DNA of 64,000 nt from Rana temporaria (Eukaryota > Chordata > Amphibia > Anura > Ranidae). The position numbers and the translations under genes are program-made. The notes under the pieces were generated by a model that was not told the origin of the DNA, searched no databases, and saw nothing but the letters and a program-made list of their open reading frames with translations. Below are positions 1 through 12,276 of the stretch, piece by piece; position 1 is the first letter of the stretch, and each line of letters begins with the position of its first letter. The DNA is taken from NCBI RefSeq assembly GCF_905171775.1, contig NC_053499.1, forward strand, positions 138,058,422-138,122,421, read 5' to 3'.

Positions 1-283
1 CCCATTGCATTGTTTGAGACCAGCAAAGAGCCTATGCAAATAGCAGCTTAGAGCTTAGATACAGCCATACAGCTAACTGAAGTCAGCTTTAATTAAATTA
101 TAGTTTGCATAGAGCACGACATGTATGTGACCATACTCAAGCCTAGAGATAGGTCACTCAGCACTTCATTGTGGAATAGAGGAATAATATATGTATATTT
201 ATTATTCAGCTGGCTACAGCACTGCATTGTTTAGGTTGGTAGGCACAGTGCAGCAAAGATATGGAACAGTGGGGTGTTTTCTC

Positions 284-1100
284 TAACCTCCCTGGCGGTA
301 TGGTTATTTCAGATTTTAGGTGCTGAATGCGGTACCATTATCTTGCATGGAAATTTGGCGTTTTATATTGTAGGCCTGTAATTCTTAGGAATAACTCACT
401 TAAATCTGTCCAAACAAGAGTCTACTAGACATTTCGGGTATGATAAAGTTTAAAACACAAAATCAAGAATTATAATATAATAAATAATTATAACAAATAA
501 TAATATAATTATAGTAAAAATTATTCAATAATGTAATCAAATCAAAAACACTGACATTTGCTCAAATTGCTGTTGCTGTCATTACTTTTAGTGTTTGATG
601 ATGAATTTCCCAACAAATCACTATCACTCAATTCTGCAAGTGATTGTAATTTATTATCGCTGTTTTCTAGCTGGTCTAAAACCACTTTTGACATAAAGGG
701 ACACTTTTTGGTTGCTATGGATAATCTACGTTTCCCAGGCAGAAAGAACAGTATTTATTAAATAAAAGTGCATGCAGGACACTGGGCAGACCACTAGGGA
801 CAAAAGGGGTGTGTAATTATTTATACAGTACTGTAATCTTTTTTATTTGGCGCCGATCTCCTCCCCCGTGCGTCATAATGTCGCAGGGAACGGAGCTCGG
901 TGGCACTCGGGGGACTGTGGTAATCAAGCGAGGAGACGACTCGCACACACAGCGGGGGAGGCATGGCAGACATCCAGGGGACAAGTTAAGTAAACTCTGC
1001 CTGGATACTGCAATGCGATCCCTAGTCTGGCTTGGGGATACTGCTAATGGTCCTGGATTTCCACCCTTAGCCAGACTTTGGATTACCACCAGGGAGGTTA
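284..1100. mobile_element. Non-autonomous DNA element with TAACCTCCCTGG termini
   Basis: The first and last 17 bases are inverted copies (TAACCTCCCTGGYGGTA). The inside has an AT-rich first half and a GC-rich second half, and it produces spurious open frames on both strands (558..761, 809..1114, 817..1089). No clear target duplication is visible. A truncated relative of one end lies at 18367..18380. Confidence 0.7.
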
Positions 1101-1697
1101 AATATGCAGTTTAGTGTAGTTGATTATTTTTTTACTTTAAATCAGGTACTTTGTTTCATACTAATACCTCAATGAAAGCCTACAGGAGTATGAAGACATC
1201 AGTTTCCCTGCACAGGTTAAATCCCAATTAAAATCACAGAAACAAAATATGCTGTCAGATAGACTTGTCCTAGAAACCTTCATCGCCATAGTCTTATCTC
1301 CACTCTTCTATGCAAAAGTATCTAAAAATTACTGTGTACTTCAGTGGCCACCAGAGTAAGCCCTACTATGCTCAGTATTGCAATAGAACTGGTCAGACAC
1401 TTCCTGTTTTATGCTAAGGGGTGTGGCTGTTATTCAGCTCTTCTGCTACAGGACACTGCAGTGTGAGGGCTGTATTTAAAGCCATTTATTAGCAAAAATA
1501 AATTACACTACATCTCATCTCCTCCACCAAAACCCTCCCCTTACCTCCCGACATAACCTTTTAGAGAGCTTACAGGAAAGAAGTGAAGACCACAGAGTGT
1601 AATCTGAGTGACAGCGCTGCATCTACTGTGGCTGTTGACATCTTATCTAAGGTAGTGGATCCCAACAGCAGTTTTAGAGCATAAAATATATTAAGCC
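1101..1697. other. Intronic, no gene or assignable repeat
   Basis: AT-rich DNA without a supported open frame or terminal repeats. Confidence 0.5.
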
Positions 1698-1700
1698 TAA

Positions 1701-2269
1701 TGCCGCGTACACACGATCATTTTTCGGCTTGTAAAAAACAAAAATTTTCAGCCTCTAGAAAAAAACAAAGTTTTTTCCAACTTCATCATTAAAACGACAT
1801 TGCCCACACACGATCGTTCAAAAAAAATGCTCTAGCAAAGTGCAATGACGTACAACACTAACGACGGCACTATAAAGGGGAAGTTCCATGCGGATGGCGC
1901 CACCCTTTGGGCTGCTTTAGCTGATTCCGTGTTAGTAAAAGACGATTCACCCTTTTCTGTCTGTTACAGCGTGATGAATGTGCTTACTCCATTACGAACG
2001 GTAGTTTTACCAGAACGAGCGCTCCCATTTCCTAACTTGCTTCTGAGCATGCGCGGGTTTTTCACGTCGTTTAAGCCCACACACGATAATTTTTTACAAC
2101 CCGAAAAACGACATTGTTTAAAACGTCGTTAAAAAATGCAACATGTTCGATTTTTTTTTTTACGTTTTTCTGAAAAATGATGTGAAGCCCACACACGATC
2201 GTTTTAAATGATTTTTTTTTTTAAAAAGTCATTTTTTACATGCCGAAAAATGATCGTGTGTACGCGGCT
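1701..2269. mobile_element. PIF/Harbinger-like MITE, TACACACG-TIR family, 569 bp
   Basis: The ends are inverted copies over about 30 bases (GCCGCGTACACACGATCATT type). TAA duplications lie at 1698..1700 and 2270..2272. The ACACACGAT motif recurs inside at about 1806, 2081 and 2193, so the terminal motif is iterated. The open frame 1845..2132 lies wholly in the element and is not a gene. Confidence 0.85.
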
Positions 2270-2272
2270 TAA

Positions 2273-4289
2273 GTGTTGATAAAATAAAAAATTACAAAAA
2301 TCAGCACAAGCAATTATTAAATTTGTGCCATGTCCCTTGTGCTGCTTTTTTCCTTGACATTTCTATGGATCCCTCCTCCAAACTTCAGGTGTGGTGGGGG
2401 TTAGTAGGACTGAGGGAGCTACTATTTGCACTTATCAAGAGTGCTCAACTATGCCCACCTTTTTTTTAGCTGAGCTTTGCCATTATTGGAGATAGTATTA
2501 CAGCTTTTATGAATGAAACAAGGTGGATGAATGGATGGTCGACTGGTGGATGATTGACTGGTCTGTCCCTTCCATTCACAAATAGTTTTTTATTAATAGA
2601 AGCTGTCATACTGGCTTCTATAAAATTAAAATACATGTTGAAATTAATGATTTCTTTAGGTTCTCTTCTGTCAAGTTGTAGCAACACAAAGAGATGTAAG
2701 CTCATCTTGGTATGTGTGTCAGCCAGTCTTATTATTTGTGTGCCTATTTGTTAATTTGTGTCGGTGTGTGTTTTATTCAGCAGGGGTTAATCAAATAAAA
2801 ATACCTTTTGAAGGTAAGAGACATCATTGTTTACCCTGAACAATCCTTAACAACATTTTTTTATAAGTAATCATCAAAAAGTTGCTATGCATTCTGCTTA
2901 AATTGTATTTCTAATATACATAAGAAGGGCAACGTCGTTAATTGTCCACAGGGAATTGATTATCACGGTATAGAAGATATTGGTGTCACAACATTACCAG
3001 AATCTGCAGCAAAAGATGTCGATGCCATGGGTCCTGTGCCACTGCCCTTGGAGGCTTCTGGGTAATTATGTTCAAAGCTTTTTTTCCCTTCAACACAAGT
3101 ACATTACATCCTCCGTGAAAATCCAGAGAGCTCTCAAAAAAAATCAGTCTGCAAAGGCTTTTATGCTTTTACCTTCAACAACAGCAGGAAGTCTTTTTAC
3201 ATGAATATTAAGACCCGGTTTTGTCTACCTATTATTTTAAGGAAAAATATGATTTTCTTGTTATCCTCATATGCAAGAACTAAATCACAGCAGGTCAATA
3301 AGAATTTAGTTCATGTAATAATGGCAGTGCTGTGATTCTATTGAACTGAAACAAATTTATAGTGCTCTTATGATTCTGTATTTACCCTTTGGCGCAAAAC
3401 AAAAAAAATGTAATGTTCAAATAGCAGCATAGAGAAAATCTGGACAATGTCCACTTAAAACCAGGTAGAATAATGTGCTTCTTTTGTACAGATGAACAAA
3501 TCATTCAAAATCCACTCCATGGGCAGTTTCTTGATCTGCTCTAAAATCTCGTTTATCAGGGCCAAAGCTGCATTTTATTTTTTATTTTTCAGAACTTTTT
3601 AAAAGTTTTTTTATTGTTTAGAAAAAATTTCCCCATCCCTCTCACAGTAAGTGTGTAATATGACAATGTTTTAGCTGGAAACAAAAAGGCTCCTTTACTA
3701 TAGACATTCTGGGATAGAAGTTCAAACAAGTATTGGGGTACAAAGCCATGTCGATTTTTTTATTTGAGCATAACAAATTTTAAGTCAATGTGAAACCTGA
3801 CTGGTAGCCAGTATCAAAACTCAAGGATATAAGTAATATGATCACTTGCAGTAGACCTAATTAGGATTTTGGCTGCTGAATGTTGCACATTTTGTACTCT
3901 GTTTAGTGTGGAACTCGACATTCAAGTAGAGCATCAGAGTAGTCAATTCAAGAGAACTCAAATGTATCGACCAGATTTTCAACCACAAGTAGGTGTAAGA
4001 TAGCATAGGTCATAGATAGTCAAGAAATTTGTTTCTTGAGTGTACAAAGATGTTCTATCCCAGATTTTTCAATTTAAACGGAAGCACAGAACAGGTTAAA
4101 GGACTAGCTTTACAAAGTCATTCATGTTTTTATGTCACAAATGCAGTTGAACAGAAGAGAAACAGGCAAGCTTGCCTAGTATGAATGTATGTTGGAGAAC
4201 CATCAGGATAGAAATGAACTTTGAGGCAATGTGATTCAAACAGCTGGCCAAGTGGAAACATGTAAATGCTAAAAAAGGACCAAAGATAG
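2273..4289. other. Intronic, no gene or assignable repeat
   Basis: About 2 kb of AT-rich sequence. Short open frames at 2466..2754 and 2980..3204 have no recognisable motif. I see no tandem or inverted structure. Confidence 0.45.
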
Positions 4290-4496
4290 GGACCTATCTT
4301 GGTTGTGATACATGGGCCTGTCTCAGAGGTGATCCAAGGGTCTTTCTCGGTGATGATCCAAGGGCCTGAGTCCATGGTGATACAGGGGCCAGTCTCTGTG
4401 TCATCAGGGGCCCTTCTCAGTGTTGTTGTTGAGACCTTTCTCTGTGTCATTGTCCAGGCCCTTCTCAGTATCACTGTTGAAGACCTTCTCAGAAAA
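4290..4496. repeat. Degenerate minisatellite, 24-bp period, about 8 units
   Basis: Translating 4305..4496 gives eight consecutive 8-residue units (VIHGPVSE, VIQGSFSV, MIQGPESM, VIQGPVSV and onward), which exposes a 24-bp period that is hard to see in the DNA. The period is a multiple of three, so frames stay open on both strands (4299..4508 plus, 4130..4474 minus). Later units are more diverged. I read it as a non-coding tandem repeat. Confidence 0.7.
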
Positions 4497-4632
4497 CAGG
4501 AGGGTTAACTGGACCAATTTCAGACTGCAATTCATCAAGAGAGACAACGTGATAGAGATCAGTAAGATAAAACTTGAAATAATATTGTTGGTTTCTAAAA
4601 CTGTTTTAAAGTAGTTTAAGGCTAAAGAGTAA

Positions 4633-5028
4633 TGCCCTGTACAGACGAGCGGACAGTCCGCTGAAAACGGTCCCCCGAACCGTTTTCAGCGGACATGTCT
4701 GCTCGGAGATTTCTGTCTGATGGTTGTACACACCATCAAACAGAAATCCCCTCGGACAGGATAAGCGGTGACGTGCCGCGCCGACGCGGCGACGTGCGTG
4801 GCCCTGGAAGGTCAATGTTTCCACGCATGCATCGAATCACTTCGACGCATGCGAGGGCTTTGGGCCGAGTGGACATGTACGGTGAGTCTGTACAGACGAC
4901 CGAACATGTCCGACGGACAGGCTTCCAGCGGACATGTTTCTTAGCATGCTAAGAAACATTTGTCCGCTGGAAACTGTCCGATCCGCCGGACAATTGTCCG
5001 GTCGGCCGTACACACTGAAACTGGTCCG
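4633..5028. mobile_element. Harbinger-like MITE, TACACACG-TIR family, right end truncated
   Basis: The left end TGCCCTGTACAGACGAG follows TAA at 4630..4632. The right side returns to inverted GTACGGCCGACCGGACA-type sequence near 5000..5020, but the terminal GGCC and second TAA are missing. It is GC-rich relative to its surroundings. Confidence 0.65.
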
Positions 5029-5030
5029 TC

Positions 5031-7085
5031 AATAAGAATAGAAATAGACAGGAAGCCAGAATAAGAAACTATTAAAAGGTCATTAGTGACTTTGACTGAG
5101 ACAGTTTCTGTGCTTCTCAAAAAACAGATTGTAGGGGTTGAAACTGGTTATTTATGGTCAGGTGGTTATATAATTGTGGTATAACAGCACATTCTAGAAT
5201 CGTGTTGCTGTTTAAGTTGCCCGGAACCATGTTGTTTTTTTTGTTGATAGTGAGGTCATAGCAGAGGTCTTGAGAACCATTGTTATAACTCTGGTGCTCA
5301 ATGGATCATTTATTACAATAAAGGTGTAACAGGAACAATAGAACTAAAGCAAGACTGAAATACATGGGTAAGAATGGTAAAAGATGTCATATTTGAGACC
5401 AATTTAATGGGAGATATAGAGTCAAGAGAAGAAAAGTGGGAGAGGGAAGAACCAGTAAAGCAGGGTAAATCAGGAATAGATGCGGGAGAAACTTGTGTTA
5501 TGGAAAAATTTGATGGTGGTGATGCCGGATGTTGAAAATCTTGGAAATAAAACATGTAGGAGCGTGTTACAGTGCTGTGTTGTGGTAATGTATTGGGACA
5601 GTGAGGTTTTAACAATGTGTGGTGCAGAAAACCTGTCTAGGGTAGCTAAGATTTTTATTTAAATGTGGCTATAGTTTAATTATACTTGTATTTCAAATAC
5701 CTTAACCTGGGGTCCATGGATGGGTTTTAGGGTGTCAACGAGGGTCATACAAAAAAATAAAATTTACATTAACTATACAGCCCTCCCCTTGTCCCAATAA
5801 ATGGTTTCCCATTGAAAGAAATTAAAGAAGACACCCTGCCACTGTTTATAGCCCGAACTGCTAAGCATCTTTTGACTTGCTGGCCCATGTTTACTAATTA
5901 CTATTCAAAAAGGTATGATTGTTTTGTGCACAATCTTGTGCCACTACATACTGTAATAGCATGTGCTAAGTCTCATTTTCTAGTAGTAGTAGATTTAAAA
6001 TTGTTTTGTTTAATTTGTACAAGATGATTGCATTTTATTTTTAGAATAAGTGACCATTACATTTTCCATGAAAAGAAGTGAGTTTTTTGTTAAGATTGTT
6101 TAGTTTATTAAAATTTTGTATATTTCATATATGTAAATAAAGTACATACCAGTAAATTAATTGCACGCAAAGTGGTGTTTATGTAAATATTTCTGAGGGA
6201 TCTATAGTGTTCCTAAATGGGTCAGTGACTCAAAAAATAACTACTGGGGTTGAGGTATGAAAGAAAGTAACTGATTTGTTGGTAAAGGAAATATTCATAG
6301 TAAAATATGCGCTCACACTTTGTAGGACATGTCTCACTTGGCTGGTTATATCCAGGTCCACAATGATACATTTCTAAAAGCCAACTCTTTAATCAGAACT
6401 CTCTGTTCCATAAACAATGGTTCAGTTCATTTCCATGTTCAATGAGAAATGGAAAATGATAGAGAAGTGGTGGCAATTTAATTCAGGGCTGACTCGCCAA
6501 ACACAACCAATCATTCATCTTGATTCAAAGGTGGAAACAGCGACTCAGTGATTAGACAGTTGAATAAGCACTGTGATTTAATCAATTGGCAATAGATTGC
6601 AAGATAAAGTCACCTCAGATTAAATTAAAAAATGCCAAATGCCTAAAATTAAATTAAAAAATTGTCCTAAATTAAAAGATTTAAAGCCTGAAAGATACTG
6701 AATGTTGCCAGGAAAGTCTTAAGAAGGAGATGTCCAACTAAATCAAAAATTTAAAGTGGACTTCCAGAAACGCAACCTTGACTGCAAAGTTTTACAGCTT
6801 AATATACACTTGCCAAAAATACATTTGTATATGTATCGCAAAAAAGCTACCCTACCCTTGAATGATCTCCTGTCAATCATATGAGCTGTATGCTGAACTA
6901 AGGAGAAACATGAAGCAACACTGCATAAAAGGAAGGTGTCAGGAAAGTTGAAATGCAATTCCAGTCAACAAGTAAAAACAAATCAGCATGGGTAAACCCA
7001 ACTCTTCTGCTAACTAAGGCAGGCCATGCACAGTACATTTTTTTCCTGCAACCTCAGGTTGCAGAAATTAAATTTGCACAATTCT
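5031..7085. other. Intronic, no gene or assignable repeat
   Basis: Two kilobases of AT-rich sequence. The 100-residue minus frame at 5313..5615 overlaps an unrelated plus frame and has no family signature. Confidence 0.45.
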
Positions 7086-7089
7086 ACCA

Positions 7090-7345
7090 TCAACACAAAC
7101 AGTACTGACAGGGAAATCCCTAATGCCGAGCAATTGTCTGCTCCCCGGCGGACAAGGGAAGCCATCCCCGCTGGGAAAAGACAGTTATTATGCTATAGCC
7201 ATTAGCAAAAATTATAAGAGAATCCAACAGGTTGGTTGTACCCAGGTTCCTGCTGTACCGGCTGAGATTCGAACCATGTATGGCCAGCCTAAGGCAAACA
7301 CCACAATGCCTATCCCCACCTCACCCGGCCCCCTGGAACCCAAAG
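7090..7345. repeat. Dispersed anuran-type repeat, unclassified
   Basis: I recognise the stretch with CCAACAGGTTGGTTGTACC and GAGATTCGAACC as a common frog repeat. The latter resembles a tRNA T-arm on the minus strand, but no A box or acceptor stem accompanies it. Ends are uncertain. Confidence 0.4.
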
Positions 7346-7554
7346 GAAAAAAACAGTACAAAACTAAACAAACAATATGTACATGGTCACTGAAAGGGTA
7401 CATCCTAAAGTTTATGCTCTGTGACTTCCTCCTTCTTAGTTTCTTGTATCACCAATCACATTCAGTCCTCTCAGAGAGTTTTGAATCTGATTGGTGGCTG
7501 TAAAAATCATCTTAGTACTGACTGACATATTGCTACTAATTTGTATGGACAGTT

Positions 7555-7611
7555 TACTGACTGGAATAGTACCAGCTGATTGGAGAAAAGCCAATGTGGT
7601 ATCAATATTTA
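7555..7611 (+). pseudogene. LINE (CR1-like) reverse-transcriptase fragment
   Basis: A short stretch translates to LLTGIVPADWRKANVVSIF, which resembles the early reverse-transcriptase segment of CR1/Jockey-type LINEs, where a GxxPxDWKxAxVxPIFK pattern is usual. It stops abruptly at the TTAA where the next repeat begins (7609..7612), so the rest has been displaced or lost. No endonuclease or catalytic YxDD motif is present nearby. Confidence 0.6.
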
Positions 7612-7612
7612 A

Positions 7613-8447
7613 CCCCTTCCTTACGGGCCATAATAATATGATGCCGGCAGGAACCCTCCCTCCGGGTGGACATCATATTACGTTCTTTCTTCCCGGCCAT
7701 CTAGGGGGTGTGCGCGCTCGTGACCCGGTGTGCGTGCCCGACGTTTGCGATGTTCGCTGGGCACCCACGATTGTTCATGATCACGGCAAGACATCTGTGC
7801 AGACACACAGATCCACCTCCTGTCCGAGGTGAGGAGACCGGTGTGTTCCCAGTACAGAGGAACACAGATCGGTCTCCTCCCCTTGTGAGCCCCCCTCCCC
7901 CTACAGTTAGAATCACTCAATAGGGAACATATTAACCCCTTCAGTGCCCCCTAGTGTTAACCTCTTCCCTGCCAGTCACATTTACACAGTGTGTAGTTTT
8001 ATAGCACTAATCGCTGTATAAATGTGAATGGTCCCTAAAACGTGTTAAACGTGTCCAATATGTCCGCCGCAATGTCACAGTCACAATAAAAATTGCAGAT
8101 CGCCGCCATTACTAGTAAAAAAATTAAAATAAATAAAAATGACATAAATCTATCCCCTATTTTGTAGATGCTATAACTTTTGCGCAAACCAATCAATATA
8201 CGCTTATTGCAATTTTTTTCCAAAAATATGTAGAAGAATACATATCGGCCTAAACTGCAGGAAAATTTGTATTTTTATTTTTAAATTTGATATTTATTAA
8301 ATCAAAAAGTAAAACATATTTATTAAATCAAAAAGAATACATATCGGCCTAAACTGCAGGAAAATTTGTATTTTTATTTTTAAATTTGATATTTATTAAA
8401 TCAAAAAGTAAAACATAAACTGCCAGGGGTGCTATTTTTTTTTAATG
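7613..8447 (-). mobile_element. TTAA-flanked CCACTTC-family element, one end truncated
   Basis: It begins at a TTAA (7609..7612). It carries the family body in reverse orientation: CCCTAGTGTTAACC, then CGCTTATTGCAATTTTT, then GTAGAAGAATACATATCGGCC. The far end is lost before the mariner at 8450. A local 99-bp slippage duplication sits inside (8236..8416). Confidence 0.7.
8236..8416. repeat. Local direct duplication, 99-bp period
   Basis: An 82-bp block starting GAATACATATCGGCC at 8236 recurs from 8335 with essentially no change. The join lies in TATTTATTAAATCAAAAAG, which occurs on both sides and could have mediated slippage. Confidence 0.85.
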
Positions 8448-8449
8448 TA

Positions 8450-8646
8450 CAGGGTGGGCCATTTATATGGATACACCAAAAACAAAAGTTGGATTCAAAA
8501 TGGCCAACTTCAAAATGGCTGCCATGGTCACCACCCATCTTGAAAAGTTTCCCCCCTTACATATACTAATGTGCCACAAACAGGAAGTTAATATCACCAA
8601 CCATTCCCATTTTATTGAGGTGTATCCATATAAATGGCCCACCCTG
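8450..8646. mobile_element. Mariner-like MITE, 197 bp, intact ends
   Basis: The ends are inverted copies beginning CAGGGTGGGCCATTTATAT, and TA lies on each side (8448..8449, 8647..8648). The interior (ATGGCTGCCATGGTCACC and onward) matches a short mariner element widespread in vertebrates as I remember it. The open frame 8467..8649 is not a gene. Confidence 0.85.
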
Positions 8647-8795
8647 TAGTTTACTACCGCTTTAAAGTCAGAAACGGACAGGTAACTCGCATTTTCAAAA
8701 AGAACATCAGCAATGGTAGCTGTGATGGCTTTCTTATTACAGAATAACTCTAAAGTTCATAGTAAAAAGCAATGTGGATGTAACGGTGGATGGAT

Positions 8796-8843
8796 GGAAG
8801 GAAGGAAGGAAGGAAGAAAGGAAGGAAGGAAGGAAGGAAGGAA
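8796..8843. repeat. (GGAA)n microsatellite
   Basis: Roughly 12 GGAA/GAAA units, flanked by GGAT-type units. Confidence 0.9.
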
Positions 8844-8846
8844 TGG

Positions 8847-9861
8847 GTGGATGGATAGGATAGGGTGATAGCTTGTTCCACAAAATGGGTTAACCTTAAA
8901 CATTTCACACAACCCTGCGCCAGAATAGCTTAACTCCGACTTTAAGATTTGACATAAAAGAGACCTCTTTATTGATGTGTTGGAACTGATGAATTAATCA
9001 ATAGATAAGCCAGCCTGGATAATGCTGTCCTGAGGGTCAACGTCTAGGTGTTTTATCGCCAAAAAAACATTAACAGCAGTGACCTTTCCACCAAAGGGTC
9101 AGGGCAGTTTTGTAAGGGGGAAATCCAAATTGTATTTTGGCCACGGTTCAGTCTGATAATTTCATTATTCTAATCGTCGTGTAGCTCAGAAAAATGCTTA
9201 ACCTTCACACAACTGCAGCTATTATTCTGAAAGACACGAAGAACTGTACATACACATACTATACAGGAAAAACTAACAGAGAATTTTAAGAGCTGCATTA
9301 ATATTAAATGTGTCTTTGATTTATTGTCCGAGTAGTTATGAATTTTTGATACACTGATGATTCACCCATTTCTTGCAGAACATTAGGCATCACTTTCATA
9401 ATACCATATTCAATACATGTCCATTACAGGATGGGGGATTTGCTTCTATATGATCCCTGTATCCTTGATGTCAAAGTGATCAGAGATTTTTGCTCGCCAT
9501 AAAAAATACGCTGAGCAACAATGCAAAATTACAGTGTACATTTGCAACATCTGCTTCCCAGCAAACATATTTTGCAACATCTGCCATCTTCTTTACCAAT
9601 GTCTTCACGCTACGCATTTACCCTCTGGGCTAATTTCCTGCTGACCTTGAAAATATGGCCCGTTAATTAAGCAGTTTTGACTTCTAGTAAATGGGAAAAC
9701 TTAACTCCAAAAATATTAAAGCTTAATTGCATTTAAATAATATGTAGCTTTGTGCACAACTGGACAGGATAAGTGTTGCCTGGAGGTTACCTGCAGTTAT
9801 AAAAACCTTTAAGGAGTTAAAGGGATCAACAGTTTAGTGTATCATATCCTAAGGTTGCAGC
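8847..9861. other. Intronic, no gene or assignable repeat
   Basis: About 1 kb of AT-rich DNA with no long open frame or terminal repeat. Confidence 0.45.
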
Positions 9862-9869
9862 ATAAAGGT

Positions 9870-10405
9870 CAGGGATGGACTGGCCATTGGGACTACAGGG
9901 AGTTTTCCGGTGGGCCGATGGCTCAATGGGCCTGCATCAGTGACAGCAGACCGCCGTCCCCCTCCGCTCCTCTGTCTCTCCCTTCCTGCAGCGCTCACCT
10001 CCTCTCCCTCCCTGCAGCGCTCACCTGGGAGAAACATAGAAGCAGGGGGAGGACCAGAGGGACCAAAGAGGAGCATGGGGAAGGGGACAGACAGCTGACT
10101 CAACAGCATGGCCTGGGAGTTTCTCACTTCTGCCTAATCTTGTCCCATAAGGGGGGGGGCACCAAATTGATTATTTTCCCCGGGTGAAATAATGTCTAGC
10201 TTCCTCATTGGTACTGCCTATAAAAGTACCAGTACCAGCTGCTCTACTCTAATTAAGTAGAACGGCTAGTGGCTAGTGAAGGGGGAGAGGGGGCTTGGGT
10301 GGCCGGGGGGGTGCGGGAGTTGTCCGGCCGCCATGGGAGAGACCTGTCAAAGTGGGCCAGTCTGGATGAAGTCCAGGGCCAAATTTTTGTTCCAGTCCAG
10401 CCCTG
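9870..10405. mobile_element. hAT-type non-autonomous element, 536 bp
   Basis: A perfect 8-bp duplication ATAAAGGT flanks it (9862..9869, 10406..10413). The ends read CAGGGATGGACTGG and, inverted, CAGGGCTGGACTGG. The interior is GC-rich and generates overlapping open frames on both strands (9837..10187, 9849..10127) that are not genes. Confidence 0.88.
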
Positions 10406-10469
10406 ATAAAGGTTGCTATAGAACTAGGGGGTTACTCCTGTTAGTACCAACCCTGAATGCATTTAGTTG

Positions 10470-10690
10470 ATCCAGGGAAAATCTGATTGCCTATCTGGGA
10501 TCAGGAAGGAATTTTTTCCCCATCTGTAGCAAATTGGATTATGCTTTGGTGGGGTTTTTGCCTTCCTCTGGATCAACTGTGGGTATAGGATTGTGTATAT
10601 GGGATTGTAAGATATTTTTTATTTTATTTTTATGGTTGAACTAGATGAACTTGTGTTTTTTTCCAACCTGACTAACTATGTAACTGGTAT
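10470..10690 (+). mobile_element. Probable LINE 3' end (CR1-like tail)
   Basis: The sequence around CCTTCCTCTGGATCAACTG and TTGAACTAGATGAACTTG, ending CTAACTATGTAACT, recurs at 55230..55390 with the same short tandem tail. I associate it with the 3' end of a CR1-like LINE; the clade is uncertain. Confidence 0.5.
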
Positions 10691-10919
10691 GCAGGGAGGG
10701 GTCTGTGTCACAATATTTTGAAACCACGGGGTATCCCAAGTGCACACTGGGTGGCAGGTGCAGTGGGAAAAAAAACTGAGCTGTTGTTTCATTTAAAATA
10801 GCACAGGATCCTACAAACAGGGGAGGACATTTCTACAGATTGTGCAGCTACACAAGGCCCATCTGGATCAAAGAGATTCATTTATACTAGATATTGATCA
10901 GGCATGCTATGTAGATCTG

Positions 10920-11291
10920 CATAGCTCCCAACTGTCCCTGATTTCGAGAGACTGTCCCTGATTTGAAGAAATGTCAATCTGTCCCTCATTCCTCCTCATT
11001 TGTCCCTTATTTTGGTCTGATTTATATAGATGTATGTAAAATGCACTTTTTATCTATCAAAAAGTGTTTTTCCAGCACTAAACCTTTCATCTTATTTCTA
11101 AATTGCTGCATTTGTAAATTCAAAAAGCTATTATAAAGAAATAATAGTGGTAAAAAAGCACTTGTAGGTTAAACCAATCTTGTTTTTTTGTACAATTCTC
11201 CTTTAAGGGGGTGTGGCAATGGGTGTGTCTTATGCCTGCATACTTTTGCTTATAGGTGTCCCTCATTCCCATCTCAAAAGGTTGGGAGGTG
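10920..11291. mobile_element. hAT-like element, 372 bp
   Basis: The ends CATAGCTCCCAAC and, inverted, CACCTCCCAAC are flanked by TAGATCTG and TGGATCTG, an 8-bp duplication with one mismatch. The inside contains repeated CTGTCCCTGATT units. Confidence 0.65.
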
Positions 11292-11504
11292 TGGATCTGG
11301 ACTCAGCTAACTTTTTTTTACGAGGGTCCTTTTGTCCACCACTGGTCACAGGCCTGCCAGTTGTTAACAAGTATCTGAACCACATTTGATGTTTTCCAAG
11401 CCTTTGTACTAAAAGCTTTATTCCTCTACCAAAAGGTGTTTTAAAGTCTACTTCAACTTCTACAGTTTTTTCTTAGTATAGTTGATGATAGAGAGTTACA
11501 ATTA

Positions 11505-11921
11505 GGCCTCGTACACACGATAGGTTAACCAGAGGACAACGGTCTGAGGGACCGTTTTCATCGATCAAAACCGATCGTGTGTGGGCCCCATAGGTTATTT
11601 AGCCAGCGGTTAAAAAAAGCCATTTTGCTTTAAATTTTACCGATGGATTCTTAACCGATGGGAAAAAAACGATCGTTAGTAGGCACAACCATCGGTTAAA
11701 AATCCAGGCATGCTCAGAATCAAGTCGACGCATGCTTGGAAGCATTGAACTTCGTTTTTTTCAGCACGTTGTTGTGTTTTACGTCACCACGTTCTGACAC
11801 GATAGTTTTTTTAACCGATGGTGTGTAGGCATGACGGACCATCAGTCAGCTTCATTGGTTAACCGATGACAACGGTCCTTCAGACCGTTCTCATCGGATG
11901 GACTGATCGTGTGTACGAGGC
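11505..11921. mobile_element. Harbinger-like MITE, TACACACG-TIR family, GTCGACGCATGC subfamily
   Basis: TTA flanks both sides (11502..11504, 11922..11924), with ends GGCCTCGTACACACGAT. It shares the interior AAGTCGACGCATGCTTGG and GTTTTACGTCACC with copies at 16560 and 20017. Confidence 0.88.
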
Positions 11922-12021
11922 TTAAGTGTGTTTGCCTGAGCACTAATACACTGCCCAACAAGAATTCTCTTGCCTTTGTGGCTCTGTGTGTTGTGAAGAG
12001 ATTGGTGGTGTTATTTGGATA

Positions 12022-12215
12022 TACCGTATTTATTGGCGTATAACACGCACCTTCACTTTAGGAGGGAAGTTTCAGGAAAAAAAAATGTAAATAAAAAACT
12101 GTAAAGCAAAATAAGGGTCATTGCCCGTCAATGCGGCCTAATCAGTGCCCATCTGCAGCCTCGCCATTGCCATGAATGCAGCCTGATCGATGCCCATCTG
12201 CAGCCTCGGAGGGGG
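12022..12215. mobile_element. Fragment of the CCGTATTTAT-TIR element
   Basis: The left end resembles the complete copy at 41653 (TACCGTATTTATTGGCGTA, CACGCACC, AGGAAAGTTTCAG type). The remainder is replaced by a short CAGCCTCG/GCCCATCTG repeat before a G-run. Confidence 0.6.
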
Positions 12216-12276
12216 GGGACGAGCGCCAACAGATTACATACAGAAGAATCTCCTGTTTACACAGCAGCCTCTTTAA

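Noticed and set aside
7240..7285. Minus-strand tRNA or tRNA-derived SINE (GGTTCGAATCTC)
   Set aside because: No A box, anticodon arm or acceptor stem can be built around the T-arm-like motif.
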